Source of the DNA: Clostridia bacterium
Lineage (GTDB): Bacteria; Bacillota; Peptococcia; DRI-13; SV3-B141
Length of the DNA stretch: 59,143 nucleotides
Reading direction: 5' to 3'
Assembly: GCA_018433015.1 (NCBI GenBank)
Contig: JAHDSB010000117.1
Coordinates: 1-59,143, forward strand
Shown here: in pieces, positions 48,075-57,390 of the stretch
Layout: the number at the start of each line of letters is the position of its first letter
Numbering within the stretch: the first letter of the stretch is position 1
Translations under genes and position numbers: made by a program
Notes under the pieces: model-generated
Databases searched by the model: none
What the model was told of the DNA's origin: nothing
The model's input: only the letters and a program-made list of their open reading frames with translations

Positions 48075-49790
48075 CTATTTTTTAGCCTTGAGATATTTGT
48101 CCACATAGGTCACGGAATAACAATTAAATACATCTTCCTTGGTAAGCCAGCCCTTTCGTGCCACAGCCACACCATACTTTATGTCATCCAATTCTTCCAA
48201 GCGATGAGCATCGGGGTTAATACTAATTAAGATGCCTCGTTCTTTAGCTTCTTTGAGATAGCGCCAGTCTAAATCCAGGCGGGCGGGACTTGCATTAAGC
48301 TCCATAATAACCTGGTTTTCCTGAGCAGTCTCCAGAACTTGGGCCATATTTACCGGGTAACCTTCACGAGCTAAAAGAATTCTCCCCGTAGGATGTCCCA
48401 GCATAGTTACTGCAGGATGAGACATGGCTTTTACTATCCTGGCCGTCATAGCTTCTTCCGTCATTTTAAAATGGGAATGAACCGAAGCAATAACAAAATC
48501 AAAACTTTGCAAAATATCATCAGGATAATCCAAGGCTCCATCAGGCTTGATATCCGCTTCTATTCCGGCAAATATCTTGATTTGAGGATATTTTTCCCTT
48601 AATTTCTCCATTTCTTCCTGCTGTCTGGAGATATCGGCTGCTTTTAATCCCCGGGCATAAAAGGCGCTCTGACTGTGATCACTGATTCCTAGATAGCTGT
48701 ATCCTTTACGGATAGTCTCTACAATAAGTTCCTCTAGACTATTCTTTCCGTCACTATAGAGGGAGTGGACGTGAAATACTCCCTGAATATCCTTAGCCTC
48801 GACTAAATTCGGTAAAGGCCCTTGCTCTGCTGCTTCTATTTCCCCTCTATTTTCCCGCAATTCCGGAGGGATATAGTTTAAGTCTAAGGCTCTAAAAAGC
48901 TCTGTTTCAGAAGCACAGGAGACCCTTTCTTCCCCAGAAAATAGGCCATATTCATTGAGTTTATAGCCTCTGCTCTTAGCTAAATGCCGCAAGGCTGTAT
49001 TGTGTTCTTTGCTACCTGTAAAATGATGAAGCACAAAGGGATATAAGGAAGGCTCTACTGCACGTAAATCTATTTGAATTCCCGTATCCCACAGGACGCT
49101 GGCTTTACTTTCTCCTTGGGCTATAACTTCCCGGATCCGGGACCACTGACAAAAATCGGCTATAATCTGGCCAGGATTATTTCCGCAAGCTACAAAATCC
49201 AGATCTTTTACTATCTCTTTGGATCTTCTCAGGCTCCCCGCCAGATCAGCCTTTTCTACTCCTGGGTTGTCCCGTAGAAGCTCTAGTACCTCCAAGGCTA
49301 AGCTATAAGCTTCGGCATAATAATAGTGCCCCTGAAAGGTTTTAAGGAAATCTATCCCTTTTAATACTTTTTCCTGAGTCTTTTCCCCAAACCCGGGTAA
49401 GGTTACCAAGCGATTTTCTTTACACGCATATTCCAGTTGTCGCAAATTAGTTATCTGCAACTCTTGATATAAAACCCGCACTTTTTTAGGTCCTAAGCCG
49501 GGGACCCTCAGTAAATCCAAGACACCCGAGGGAATTTGCGCTTTCAGCTCTTCATAGTAAGAGGACTTTCCTGTCACTACCAGCTCTGTAATTTTCTCTG
49601 CCAAGGCTTTGCCTATCCCCCGCAGTTTTACTAATTTATTTTCTGCAACTAGCTCTTGTAAATCGTCTTCCACCTGTTCCACGATTCTGGCCCCGTTATA
49701 ATAGGCCCGGGATTTAAAGGGCTGATCCTCGATAAGTTCCAGCAAAAGCCCGATATCTTTGAGAATTTGTGCTATTTCCTGTTTATTCAT
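48075..49790 (-). CDS. polX: family X DNA polymerase with PHP domain
   Basis: Gap-filling repair polymerase of 571 residues. Helix-hairpin-helix elements (LRGIGKALAEKI, LPGFGEKTQEKV) occupy the N-terminus. The catalytic Asp pair is in SLRRSKEIVKDLDF and a third Asp in IQIDLRAVE. The C-terminal PHP exonuclease domain starts with FHVHSLYSDGKNSLEE and has GISDHSQS and ASVHSHF metal-binding sites. ATG follows AGGGAGGTATGGGGA. Confidence 0.95.
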   Translation of the reverse strand: MNKQEIAQILKDIGLLLELIEDQPFKSRAYYNGARIVEQVEDDLQELVAENKLVKLRGIGKALAEKITELVVTGKSSYYEELKAQIPSGVLDLLRVPGLGPKKVRVLYQELQITNLRQLEYACKENRLVTLPGFGEKTQEKVLKGIDFLKTFQGHYYYAEAYSLALEVLELLRDNPGVEKADLAGSLRRSKEIVKDLDFVACGNNPGQIIADFCQWSRIREVIAQGESKASVLWDTGIQIDLRAVEPSLYPFVLHHFTGSKEHNTALRHLAKSRGYKLNEYGLFSGEERVSCASETELFRALDLNYIPPELRENRGEIEAAEQGPLPNLVEAKDIQGVFHVHSLYSDGKNSLEELIVETIRKGYSYLGISDHSQSAFYARGLKAADISRQQEEMEKLREKYPQIKIFAGIEADIKPDGALDYPDDILQSFDFVIASVHSHFKMTEEAMTARIVKAMSHPAVTMLGHPTGRILLAREGYPVNMAQVLETAQENQVIMELNASPARLDLDWRYLKEAKERGILISINPDAHRLEELDDIKYGVAVARKGWLTKEDVFNCYSVTYVDKYLKAKK

Positions 49791-49832
49791 TCCCCATACC
49801 TCCCTAAAATCACACTGAGTTTACCTTGTGTA

Positions 49833-49867
49833 GTAAAAGAAAACCGGGCAAGTCAACTTGTCCGGTT
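49833..49867 (-). terminator. terminator after the SH3b/amine-oxidase-N surface protein
   Basis: AACCGGGCAAGT pairs with ACTTGTCCGGTT around a minimal loop, followed on the minus strand by TTTCTTTTAC. It also stands just upstream of polX. Confidence 0.85.
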
Positions 49868-49905
49868 ATATTTTGCTACTTATGTTCTTTTTGATTCTTA
49901 CTTAA

Positions 49906-51891
49906 TTAGGTAGTTTCCCGGGGTACATCAACCATCCAGTTAGCTACCCAAGCTTCATTGCCATTGCTTAATCTAACTTTATACCAATCGCCCTGAATTT
50001 CCAGAACGGACATAGCCTGTCCGGGAAGGGCTGTACCGGCCTTATTATAGTTTGTTCCCGGTCCCTGCCGCAGATTGCAATAGCTGTTGCCTACCTTAAC
50101 ATAAGCCCTGTACCCTACAGGGTATGTATCAGCGGGCTTTTCCTCTTCTTCCTCATCCTCATCATCATCTTCTACCTCTTCACTGTTTTGAGGGAAAATC
50201 AAGATGCTTTTAGTATTAGTATCATAATTAACAGTAGCCCCTAACTGCTCACTGATGAAGCGGATAGGCACTAAAACCCTGCTATTAACAATTTTGGCCG
50301 GAGAAGCTATGCTGTCAAAATGTCCATCCACTTTAGCTAATGTAGAATTAACCCAGATTGCCAATTCTTTATTACCTTGTTTGATAGTTACGTACTTACC
50401 TTTGGAATTATAATCTACCTCTGCTCCTAAGGAATCACCTACGAAGCGTAAAGGTACCAGAGTTATACTATTTTCTATGATAGGAGCTGCTTCCAGTATG
50501 CGTGTGGTAGAGCCAATAGTAGCAATGTTGCTGTTAACTTGTAACCGAATTATCCCGGTAATAGTATTTTGTTGGCTGGATTCTTCCCCAATGTAATAAC
50601 TGTTGGAAAGTACTGTACCCGAAGCCCTAAGCATTCCTACCATTAAACGATAATAATTAGGTTCCGGATTCTTTATTCCGGCTTCTTTGTAAATCTTAAT
50701 CTCTATATCATCACCGCTATACAGCTCTCTTTCCAGGGTAAAGATAACCTCCTTCTTATCGGGGTTACATAATACCCCGGTAACGTCTTCCCCGTTAACT
50801 CTAACACTTTCAGGATCTATGGAATCAGGTACATATGTATCGCCGGGGAAAATAAGGGAGAGGCCACTGATATTGCTTCCTAAAGTGAATAAGGCTCCCT
50901 CGTCTATTTTTACAGTATAAGCTGCCTTTAATCCTTTGCCGTCTGGACTAGCAATTACGTCTATGCCTCGTTCTTCCACCTTTTTCTTTTTAGGGATGGT
51001 AAATTCATGGGAGTTTATTTCCTTCTTGTCTGCCGAAGTATATACATCCAGTTCAAAATCTCCCGAATCATCCTTTAATTCAAGATCGGCACGGCGTGCG
51101 AAAAATACTGTTACTGTCCCTCTATCAGGGATATTGAAGCCAAAAGGTAGATTAATTTTTACTGTTCTGGCTTCCACATCAAAATCATAACCATTTAAAT
51201 ATTTTCCGTTCACAGAAACATAGCGACCATCTATGGAACTAGGCATTTTAAAACCCGAGGGGAATTTTATAAAGATACTATCCATACCCCCTACCAGCTT
51301 CCCGTTATTGGAAGTTTTAAAGGTGATCTCATATTCCCTTTCTTCGTCACCCCCATCTTCAGGTATGGTAACTTCAACTTCCGGTTTGCTGATAGCATCA
51401 CGGGTATATTCATAATCAGTAATCTCAAAACGCTCGGATTTTTCTTCTTTCTTATCCTGAGTTGTATAAGCTGTAATCCGGTAATCTCCAGCCTCTTCAG
51501 GATTAGTCATGACTCCGCTGGCTATTCTGATATCTACCAGTTCATCAGCTAAGATATTAATATTGGTAGGTATGGTGATAGTTAAAACATTATCGGATTT
51601 TTCTACTCCTGCTGCTTCCTGGTTATTTACCGTAACACTGTTGGTATCAATTTTTCTATCTATATCTATTTCTTCCGGAAACTCCAAGGTAATGCTATCC
51701 TGAAAACCCATAAGCATTGAAGGGGTTCTAAAGCGAATGAGATAACTAGTCTTACGGTCAATCACATTGTTGTTTAAGATTACTTCCAGTTCATCGACGG
51801 AAGTATAGCTGGAAGCTTGAACCTGCTCAGCAGGAGATAAGCAGAAAAAACAAGCTATCACAAGAATTAGACATAAAACTTTTTTTTGCAC
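49906..51891 (-). CDS. secreted protein with three beta repeats, amine-oxidase-N-like and SH3b domains
   Basis: A 661-residue envelope protein. The GTG at 51891 follows AAAGGAGGAAAAAGG and opens directly into a signal peptide (cleavage probably after VQA, about residue 26); the longer frame to 52026 adds unrelated residues. Three related beta-sandwich-like repeats follow (about 30-140, 150-255, 260-385), each with a V-x-VN-G/N element. Then comes a two-copy copper-amine-oxidase-N-like module (ENSITLVPLRFVGDSLGA and NSRVLVPIRFISEQLGA), an acidic linker, and an SH3b wall-binding domain with CNLRQGPGTNYNKAG. Function unknown; cell-wall attachment is likely. Confidence 0.85.
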   Translation of the reverse strand: MQKKVLCLILVIACFFCLSPAEQVQASSYTSVDELEVILNNNVIDRKTSYLIRFRTPSMLMGFQDSITLEFPEEIDIDRKIDTNSVTVNNQEAAGVEKSDNVLTITIPTNINILADELVDIRIASGVMTNPEEAGDYRITAYTTQDKKEEKSERFEITDYEYTRDAISKPEVEVTIPEDGGDEEREYEITFKTSNNGKLVGGMDSIFIKFPSGFKMPSSIDGRYVSVNGKYLNGYDFDVEARTVKINLPFGFNIPDRGTVTVFFARRADLELKDDSGDFELDVYTSADKKEINSHEFTIPKKKKVEERGIDVIASPDGKGLKAAYTVKIDEGALFTLGSNISGLSLIFPGDTYVPDSIDPESVRVNGEDVTGVLCNPDKKEVIFTLERELYSGDDIEIKIYKEAGIKNPEPNYYRLMVGMLRASGTVLSNSYYIGEESSQQNTITGIIRLQVNSNIATIGSTTRILEAAPIIENSITLVPLRFVGDSLGAEVDYNSKGKYVTIKQGNKELAIWVNSTLAKVDGHFDSIASPAKIVNSRVLVPIRFISEQLGATVNYDTNTKSILIFPQNSEEVEDDDEDEEEEEKPADTYPVGYRAYVKVGNSYCNLRQGPGTNYNKAGTALPGQAMSVLEIQGDWYKVRLSNGNEAWVANWMVDVPRETT

Positions 51892-52025
51892 CCTTTTTCC
51901 TCCTTTGCCATCATTTTTTAATCTTCCTCTATTGTATACAAAATTACCAAGAAAAAAAAGAGGTGAAGAAAGAGCGGCACTGCCATCCCTTATTTTTTTA
52001 TTACTCCCAGGTAACCCTTGTTCCA

Positions 52026-53687
52026 TTACAGGGACTGGAATATTCCATAATTGTCCAGCATAAGTTTTTGCATATTTGCTTCCAGTTGCAGCTTAAGACG
52101 GGCTAAATCTTCTTCTGTCATATCTGCCAGATTCTGAGAGTTGGTATGATCTAAAGTCGGCAATTCTACCGGCTCATTAAATTCCTCACTATGTTTAAAA
52201 TTCAGGATAAGATCCATATTTTGCATTTCTGGGGAGATCCCATCTAAGTTTAGGGTAAAGCTTGTTACTCCGTCTCGCTTCTTATCCTTTTTATTAAAAG
52301 TTAAGTCACTCTGTAAATTACCGGATATATTTGTATTATCTTCGCTAGAAAATAAAGTGAAGTCGGCGGTGAAGTGTTCTTGGTCTCCCTCTTTACTATG
52401 GGTATAATCTATGACAAATTTATCATCTGTAACTTCATCTGCGAAGATCATTACTATTTGACCACCTGTAGCTTTACTATCTATTTTTTTGCCCGTATAC
52501 TCAAATCTTAATTCCCCCGGTTCTGCTTCATCCAGGCTTTGCATCAGAAAAAGTCCTTGAGTATTATGCTCTTGGTTGGTCCAACAAGCTGTACGAACCA
52601 GGGCTCCACTATCCTTTTCCCCTATAGTAATCTGGCGATCCAAAATATTATCGCGGGAATCTACATAAAGGGTCATGATAAGCTGGGAAGAATTGCCCTC
52701 TCCGGAAGAAAGCCGGTCTTTAAAGCTATTTAAAGCTTCTTTTAGCTTATTTTTATCGAGTTTTTCCGCATCCAAGGACTCCATGTTGTAGCCGGAATCA
52801 TAGCATAGCTGAAGAAGTTGTTGTTGTTTGCTGCAAACTAATTCCAGTAAGGGCTCATCCTGAGCCATTGTCTCAGCAAAGATTCTTGCTAAGTGGGATA
52901 TCTGCTGGTGATTGAAGGAAACTGTTATTTTACGACAGTTTATTTGACGTTTTTCTGCGGAAAAAGTTCCCTCTTCTAAAGAAATTTGCTCTTCATTTAG
53001 GCAATCTGCATATAATTTCCCATATTTAGCAAAGAGCTTTTTTTCTTGAGGGGTAAGGGTAAACACTTTTTTGTAATCCTTATTACTCACAATTTTTCGC
53101 GGAATACCTTCCAGACCAAACTTTTCTTGTAATATCTCTCTCTCAGCAAAATTTACATATAAGTATTTATCATAGAGGGCAGGCACTGCCATCCCTATCT
53201 TTTCACGAGAAACTAGATAATCTAATCCTATCAAATTGTTATTAGCAATATTCAAATTAATGTTAGCGTAACCTATTCCCTGTTTTTCATCACTAGCTGA
53301 TGTGATAAGGAGTTTACACTGTTGCAAAAAGATATTCATCAAACCTATCTCATAATTATCCGTCCCCGGAGCTTTTAGGGATAAAGTCATCTCCACATTA
53401 TTATGAACGGGGTTTTCCTCATACAGCTTAGCATAATTATTATAATATTCTTCATAAGCATTTTTTAATTGCTTATTTATTTGCAACAAGTTAGCGCGTT
53501 CTGCCTCTAAATAGATTTGTTTAGGGCTCTTAAGCACATCTAAAACCGTATAGCCATAGACCACCCCACATATCATAGCAAAAGTTACAAATAGGGCAAT
53601 TATTTTTTTCTTATTATAATTTGGTCCTTCTGAAATTATTTTTGTATCTTCCGCCTGCTCTGGGTTTGTCGTAATTTCTGTCTCCAT
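52026..53687 (-). CDS. large single-pass membrane protein of unknown function
   Basis: A 553-residue protein that I do not recognise. A cytoplasmic acidic N-terminus of about 27 residues precedes one membrane helix (about 29-48), and the remaining 500 residues are outside, rich in Asn, Lys, Glu and Asp, with alternating beta segments. One early stretch (EAERANLLQINKQLKNAYEE) is helical and may form a coiled coil. The design resembles proteins built from two lipoprotein-like beta halves, but no named family is clear. It is followed by the SH3b surface protein, with no terminator between, so they may work together at the envelope. ATG follows GGAGGT. Confidence 0.75.
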   Translation of the reverse strand: METEITTNPEQAEDTKIISEGPNYNKKKIIALFVTFAMICGVVYGYTVLDVLKSPKQIYLEAERANLLQINKQLKNAYEEYYNNYAKLYEENPVHNNVEMTLSLKAPGTDNYEIGLMNIFLQQCKLLITSASDEKQGIGYANINLNIANNNLIGLDYLVSREKIGMAVPALYDKYLYVNFAEREILQEKFGLEGIPRKIVSNKDYKKVFTLTPQEKKLFAKYGKLYADCLNEEQISLEEGTFSAEKRQINCRKITVSFNHQQISHLARIFAETMAQDEPLLELVCSKQQQLLQLCYDSGYNMESLDAEKLDKNKLKEALNSFKDRLSSGEGNSSQLIMTLYVDSRDNILDRQITIGEKDSGALVRTACWTNQEHNTQGLFLMQSLDEAEPGELRFEYTGKKIDSKATGGQIVMIFADEVTDDKFVIDYTHSKEGDQEHFTADFTLFSSEDNTNISGNLQSDLTFNKKDKKRDGVTSFTLNLDGISPEMQNMDLILNFKHSEEFNEPVELPTLDHTNSQNLADMTEEDLARLKLQLEANMQKLMLDNYGIFQSL

Positions 53688-53788
53688 TTTAGCAAGTAAC
53701 CTCCAGTCTTTTTACCTTACAATCCCTTAATTCTTTTTAGACACCCCATTTCCTCAAAAATTTTATATATTAATTTAAAATCATCATC

Positions 53789-54625
53789 TTATTCTAAAAC
53801 TAGTTTACGAAAAGTATCATATCCCCGGCCCACATCCTCCACAGAGTGGGCATCAGACCCATAAACCAGAGGAATTCCCAATTCTCGGGCTTCTTGAATT
53901 ATCCAAGGGGAAGGATAAGTTTCCCGGCAGTGTTCTTTAAATAAACCTGCCATATTTACATCCAGTCCCACACCCTTTTCCTTGAGTAATCCTAAGACTT
54001 TCCTAATTTCCACCTTAACTTCTTCACTTAAAGAACCTTGAGGATTCAAGGCATGTTGAAATTTGTTGCAAAGATTTAAATGTCCTATTCTTCGCGGCTT
54101 GTAGGGACCTAAATCCGCTGCTAAGGCTTCTTGAATGGTACGATAATACTCCAGCTGAACTTCTTCATAAGTCCCGTAGAGGGGTAATAACTTTTCTTGA
54201 AAATCCTCCGGGCTAAAATCTACACACTTGTATCCTTCCGTAGTATAAAGAAAATGGACGGAAAGTAGGGAATCCTGCAGGTAAGGACCATATTCTCTCA
54301 GGATCTCCTTTACAAAAGACAAGTCATTAGGCAAATAATCTACTTCCAAACCAATATTTAACTTGATCCTATCACGGTATTTCTTCTGTAATCTTTCCAT
54401 TTCCCGCATGTAAGGGTCCAGATCATCATCTATGATAGTAAATGTCTCTCGAATTTCTTGAGGATAAGAATTTGTTACTCCCGCCGGTAAAGGAATATGT
54501 TCTGTAAAAGAATACTCTTCAAACCCTTCTGCAATAGCTTTCACCACAAAAGCCTCTGCTTCCTCTCCCGACCCGTGTAAACAAAAGTGGGTATGGGTAT
54601 GTCCGTCTCTTTTTATAAGCTTCAT
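53789..54625 (-). CDS. hisK: PHP-family histidinol-phosphatase (HisK/HisJ type)
   Basis: Cytosolic metal-dependent phosphatase of 278 residues that removes phosphate from histidinol phosphate. The PHP metal motifs are DGHTHTHFCLHG, FTEHIPLP, GLEVDYLP, LLSVHFLY and YGSDAHSVEDVG. No other his genes are near, which is common for this enzyme. Related PHP phosphatases may have other substrates. ATG follows AGGGAGGTATACA. Confidence 0.9.
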   Translation of the reverse strand: MKLIKRDGHTHTHFCLHGSGEEAEAFVVKAIAEGFEEYSFTEHIPLPAGVTNSYPQEIRETFTIIDDDLDPYMREMERLQKKYRDRIKLNIGLEVDYLPNDLSFVKEILREYGPYLQDSLLSVHFLYTTEGYKCVDFSPEDFQEKLLPLYGTYEEVQLEYYRTIQEALAADLGPYKPRRIGHLNLCNKFQHALNPQGSLSEEVKVEIRKVLGLLKEKGVGLDVNMAGLFKEHCRETYPSPWIIQEARELGIPLVYGSDAHSVEDVGRGYDTFRKLVLE

Positions 54626-54654
54626 TGTATACCTCCCTCTCTCTAGCGTCTTAG

Positions 54655-55215
54655 CTATACCTCCTGATACCTAAAGCAATCCACCAGATGATCGTTTACC
54701 ATGCCTACTGCTTGCATAAAAGAATAACAGATGACTGGACCCACAAAGGAAAATCCCCGCTTCTGTAAGTCACGACTCATGGCTTCCGATTCTTTAGTTT
54801 TAGTGGGTACATCTTCTAAAGTTTGCCAGCTGTTCTCTTTTCGCTTATATCCTACAAACTGCCAGATATATTTAGCAAATGAACCAAATTCTTTTTGGAC
54901 AACTAAAAAGGCCCGGGCATTTTTCACAGCCGCTTCAATTTTGCGCCTGTTGCGAATAATTCCGGGATCCTGCAAAAGTTCCTCAATCTTTTCCTTCTCA
55001 TAGCCGGCTACCTTTTCAACTTGAAAATTGTCAAAGGCCCGGCGATAGTTCTCCCGCTTCTTGAGAATTGTAATCCAGCTTAATCCGGCCTGAGCACCTT
55101 CTAAGATCAGCATTTCAAACAACTTCCCATCATCATGAACAGACACTCCCCATTCTCGATCATGATACTCAATATATAAAGGATCATCTCCCGCCCAGGG
55201 ACATCTATTGAACAC
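54655..55215 (-). CDS. tag: DNA-3-methyladenine glycosylase I
   Basis: Base-excision repair enzyme of 186 residues. The family motif RCPWAGDDPLYIEYHDREWG carries zinc and base-pocket residues, with LEGAQAGLSWITILKKRENY following, and the C-terminal zinc-binding His/Cys region ending VNDHLVDCFR. Start is GTG after GAGGGAGTGGTTTT. It lies downstream of the ECF module but is separated from it by a terminator and some 240 bases. Confidence 0.95.
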   Translation of the reverse strand: MFNRCPWAGDDPLYIEYHDREWGVSVHDDGKLFEMLILEGAQAGLSWITILKKRENYRRAFDNFQVEKVAGYEKEKIEELLQDPGIIRNRRKIEAAVKNARAFLVVQKEFGSFAKYIWQFVGYKRKENSWQTLEDVPTKTKESEAMSRDLQKRGFSFVGPVICYSFMQAVGMVNDHLVDCFRYQEV

Positions 55216-55377
55216 AAAACCACTCCCTCATTCTGAATTAATCAAATAGAGAATTTTGAGGAATTTCCACTAAAATTGCCTTGGTCTTATCAAGATTCTA
55301 TCATAACTGGGCAGATTACGGCTACCTTAACCCTTGATAAACTTATCTTAATAAGGGTAGTAAGAACATTGTTTAAC

Positions 55378-55420
55378 AAGAAAAGCCTGCACTTTTGTTC
55401 CCTTAACATAGTGCAGGCCT
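55378..55420 (-). terminator. terminator of the ECF sigma operon
   Basis: GCCTGCACT (55385-55393) pairs with AGTGCAGGC (55410-55418), followed on the minus strand by TTTTCTTG. It lies about 40 bases after the last operon gene. No gene is seen in the remaining 55216-55377. Confidence 0.85.
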
Positions 55421-55458
55421 TGCTTTTTGTGAATTATCTTGTTATTACACTGATTTGC

Positions 55459-56382
55459 TTAGATCTTATTAACAGTAACTCTATCCAAACTGAGTATATT
55501 TAACTTATGGGTACCGTTCCCAAATTTTACAGTGCCTTCAAATTCTTCATATCCATCATTCTCTTCACCTTTTTTAAGCTGTTCCACTTGCCACTCAACA
55601 TTTCCCAACAACCCATTAGGCCTTTCGGTTCTAGCTTTTACTGTAGCATTAGCATCTTCCGGTATTAAAACTTCCAAATCATCATTAGTCTCTATCAACC
55701 AGTCATTTTGCAAATTATCAGCTATGATTTTCGAATTATACCGGCTCTTAATTTCCACCTGACGGTTCCCCGGAACAATTATCGTAAAATCTCTTATCCT
55801 GGCACTATAATCAAAATCATTACCGTAATGAGGCAAATTAAAGGATACATAGAGGGTGTTGCCGTTTTCCCTAGTAACTATGCGCTTATCCACCAGCATC
55901 TTTTCAGCATTTTCCTTAGTATCAGCAGTAACATAAGCTGAGCCAAAGGCGGAAAGGGTATCCCCCTCCCCTGCCCGTATTGTCAAATCATTCTGGGGAT
56001 AGTCTATGATGATCTTTTTGATAGATCTGTCTATCTCCAGATCCTCTTGAGGAGTCTGGATTATAAAGTTATTAGCGGAAACCATCTTGCTTGCCCGCGA
56101 GATTAAACCTACTTCTTGTAAGGCAAACATACCTATACCTGAAAATATCAGTACAAATATCATAAAGATACTAAAAATATCGTATTTCACTTTAGGCTGC
56201 TCTTCCTTAGCCGTGTACGTATACAACAAAACCTCCAGTCCCAAAGCAACAAAAATTATAGGCCACCATTTGAATAAAACGTTCAGTGTATTGGTTTTAA
56301 GTATTTGAGCCATGAGCAATGCTATACCTAGCCCAATCAATAAAATTCCTAAGGATAGGGTTCCTACTCTTCTTTTACGCAT
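55459..56382 (-). CDS. LiaF-like membrane sensor/effector
   Basis: A 307-residue protein with an N-terminal LiaI-LiaF-type membrane region (helices about 8-26, 34-54 and 70-90; the first, LGILLIGLGIALLMAQIL, matches the family) and an exported or cytosolic C-terminal beta domain from about 120 that resembles the DUF4097-type repeats of adhesin-like proteins (IKKIIIDYPQNDLTIRAG). Such proteins act in envelope-stress signalling with two-component or ECF systems. It is the last gene of the sigma operon; its ATG overlaps the previous gene by 19 bases and has GGGAGGAAG before it. Confidence 0.78.
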   Translation of the reverse strand: MRKRRVGTLSLGILLIGLGIALLMAQILKTNTLNVLFKWWPIIFVALGLEVLLYTYTAKEEQPKVKYDIFSIFMIFVLIFSGIGMFALQEVGLISRASKMVSANNFIIQTPQEDLEIDRSIKKIIIDYPQNDLTIRAGEGDTLSAFGSAYVTADTKENAEKMLVDKRIVTRENGNTLYVSFNLPHYGNDFDYSARIRDFTIIVPGNRQVEIKSRYNSKIIADNLQNDWLIETNDDLEVLIPEDANATVKARTERPNGLLGNVEWQVEQLKKGEENDGYEEFEGTVKFGNGTHKLNILSLDRVTVNKI

Positions 56383-56579
56383 AATCTCTCTTCCTCCCTA
56401 ATATTCTCTAACTTGTAATCTAACAGGAGTTTGATTCCGGCAATTATTAAGAAAATACCTGTTAATCCTTTTACAAAGTGTAAAGCTGTTACCTCATTCA
56501 AGACTTGGGCCCACAGGATAATAAGACCTAAGCCTATCAGCATTATGCTTAAAGAGACGGATGTTCTTCCTCTGCGCAT
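56364..56579 (-). CDS. small LiaI-like membrane protein
   Basis: A 71-residue protein with two membrane helices (SIMLIGLGLIILWAQVL and LTGIFLIIAGIKLLL) and a charged C-terminal tail. It is closely similar to the N-terminal membrane region of the next protein. It overlaps the upstream gene by 31 bases and the downstream one by 19, so all three are coupled. Likely partner in the same membrane complex; no enzymatic motif. Confidence 0.75.
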   Translation of the reverse strand: MRRGRTSVSLSIMLIGLGLIILWAQVLNEVTALHFVKGLTGIFLIIAGIKLLLDYKLENIREEERLCVKEE

Positions 56580-57388
56580 GGTTCCGTTTCCTCCTCTTGT
56601 TCAACTTCCCCCTCTTGTTCTTCTTCAACTTTGCTGCCCATTACTAATTTAAGCCCCACAAAAATTAGGATAAAGGCTACTAAACCTGTTTGAATGTAAT
56701 TGCGTATCTGCCAGGTTAAAAAATCGGCAACTATCCTTTCAAAGACTACCAGAAATCCTAAAATGATTAAGCCATAACCTGTCAGCTTGGGATTTTTCTG
56801 CAGCCAGGAAAAGATGAAGATTTCCTCAGCTTTGGTAACTACTTGTTGATCTTCCTCTACACGATGGTAAGCATCAAAAAGACTGTAAAACCAGATAACC
56901 GGTAGGATGAACAAGAATAAGCTCATATTCAACCAACCCATGAAAAATGCTGCAAAAAAGAAGGCCGTCATCAATTGCAGACCCTGGCGCTGTAATCCCA
57001 AATACATATGGCCTGCCCCAGGCACAATAGATAAAGCAATAGTAATTAGTTTGCGATTGTTTCCTAAAAATCCAAAGGATCTTTCATTTAATATATCAGC
57101 TCCGTAACTATTGTTTCCATCACTCCCACCCATCTTGGCAGCCCGTTGTTTATCTATGGTAGATAAAACATCTACAAAAGCAATAAGCCAGATAACAGGT
57201 AAGGCAAATACTAAAACAACTGCCAACTCTTCTACATTAAATAAGATACAGATACTTGAAACTCCAAAGATAGCACCGAAGAAGAGGGCAAAAAAGATAA
57301 ACGCTCTATCTCTGATGCCAATATATAAATGGCTTAAACCTGGTATAAACGACAATATAAACGCGATAAATTTACTTTTATGTTTCAC
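56549..57388 (-). CDS. polytopic membrane protein with two TM2-like units
   Basis: A 279-residue protein with about eight helices. Two similar units start with FILSFIPGLSHLYIGIRDR and LSIVPGAGHMYLGLQRQG, the Pro-Gly-x-Gly/His pattern of TM2-like proteins. A final LiaI-like helical hairpin (about 205-250) is followed by a very acidic tail (EEEQEGEVEQEEETEP). Start is GTG behind AAGGGAGG. It lies directly after the anti-sigma gene. Role unknown; the link to sigma control suggests membrane stress. Confidence 0.75.
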   Translation of the reverse strand: MKHKSKFIAFILSFIPGLSHLYIGIRDRAFIFFALFFGAIFGVSSICILFNVEELAVVLVFALPVIWLIAFVDVLSTIDKQRAAKMGGSDGNNSYGADILNERSFGFLGNNRKLITIALSIVPGAGHMYLGLQRQGLQLMTAFFFAAFFMGWLNMSLFLFILPVIWFYSLFDAYHRVEEDQQVVTKAEEIFIFSWLQKNPKLTGYGLIILGFLVVFERIVADFLTWQIRNYIQTGLVAFILIFVGLKLVMGSKVEEEQEGEVEQEEETEPCAEEEHPSL

Positions 57389-57390
57389 CT

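Noticed and set aside
51892-52026. N-terminal extension of the SH3b surface protein to ATG 52026
   Set aside because: The GTG at 51891 has an excellent ribosome site and leads straight into a signal peptide; the extension would bury the signal.
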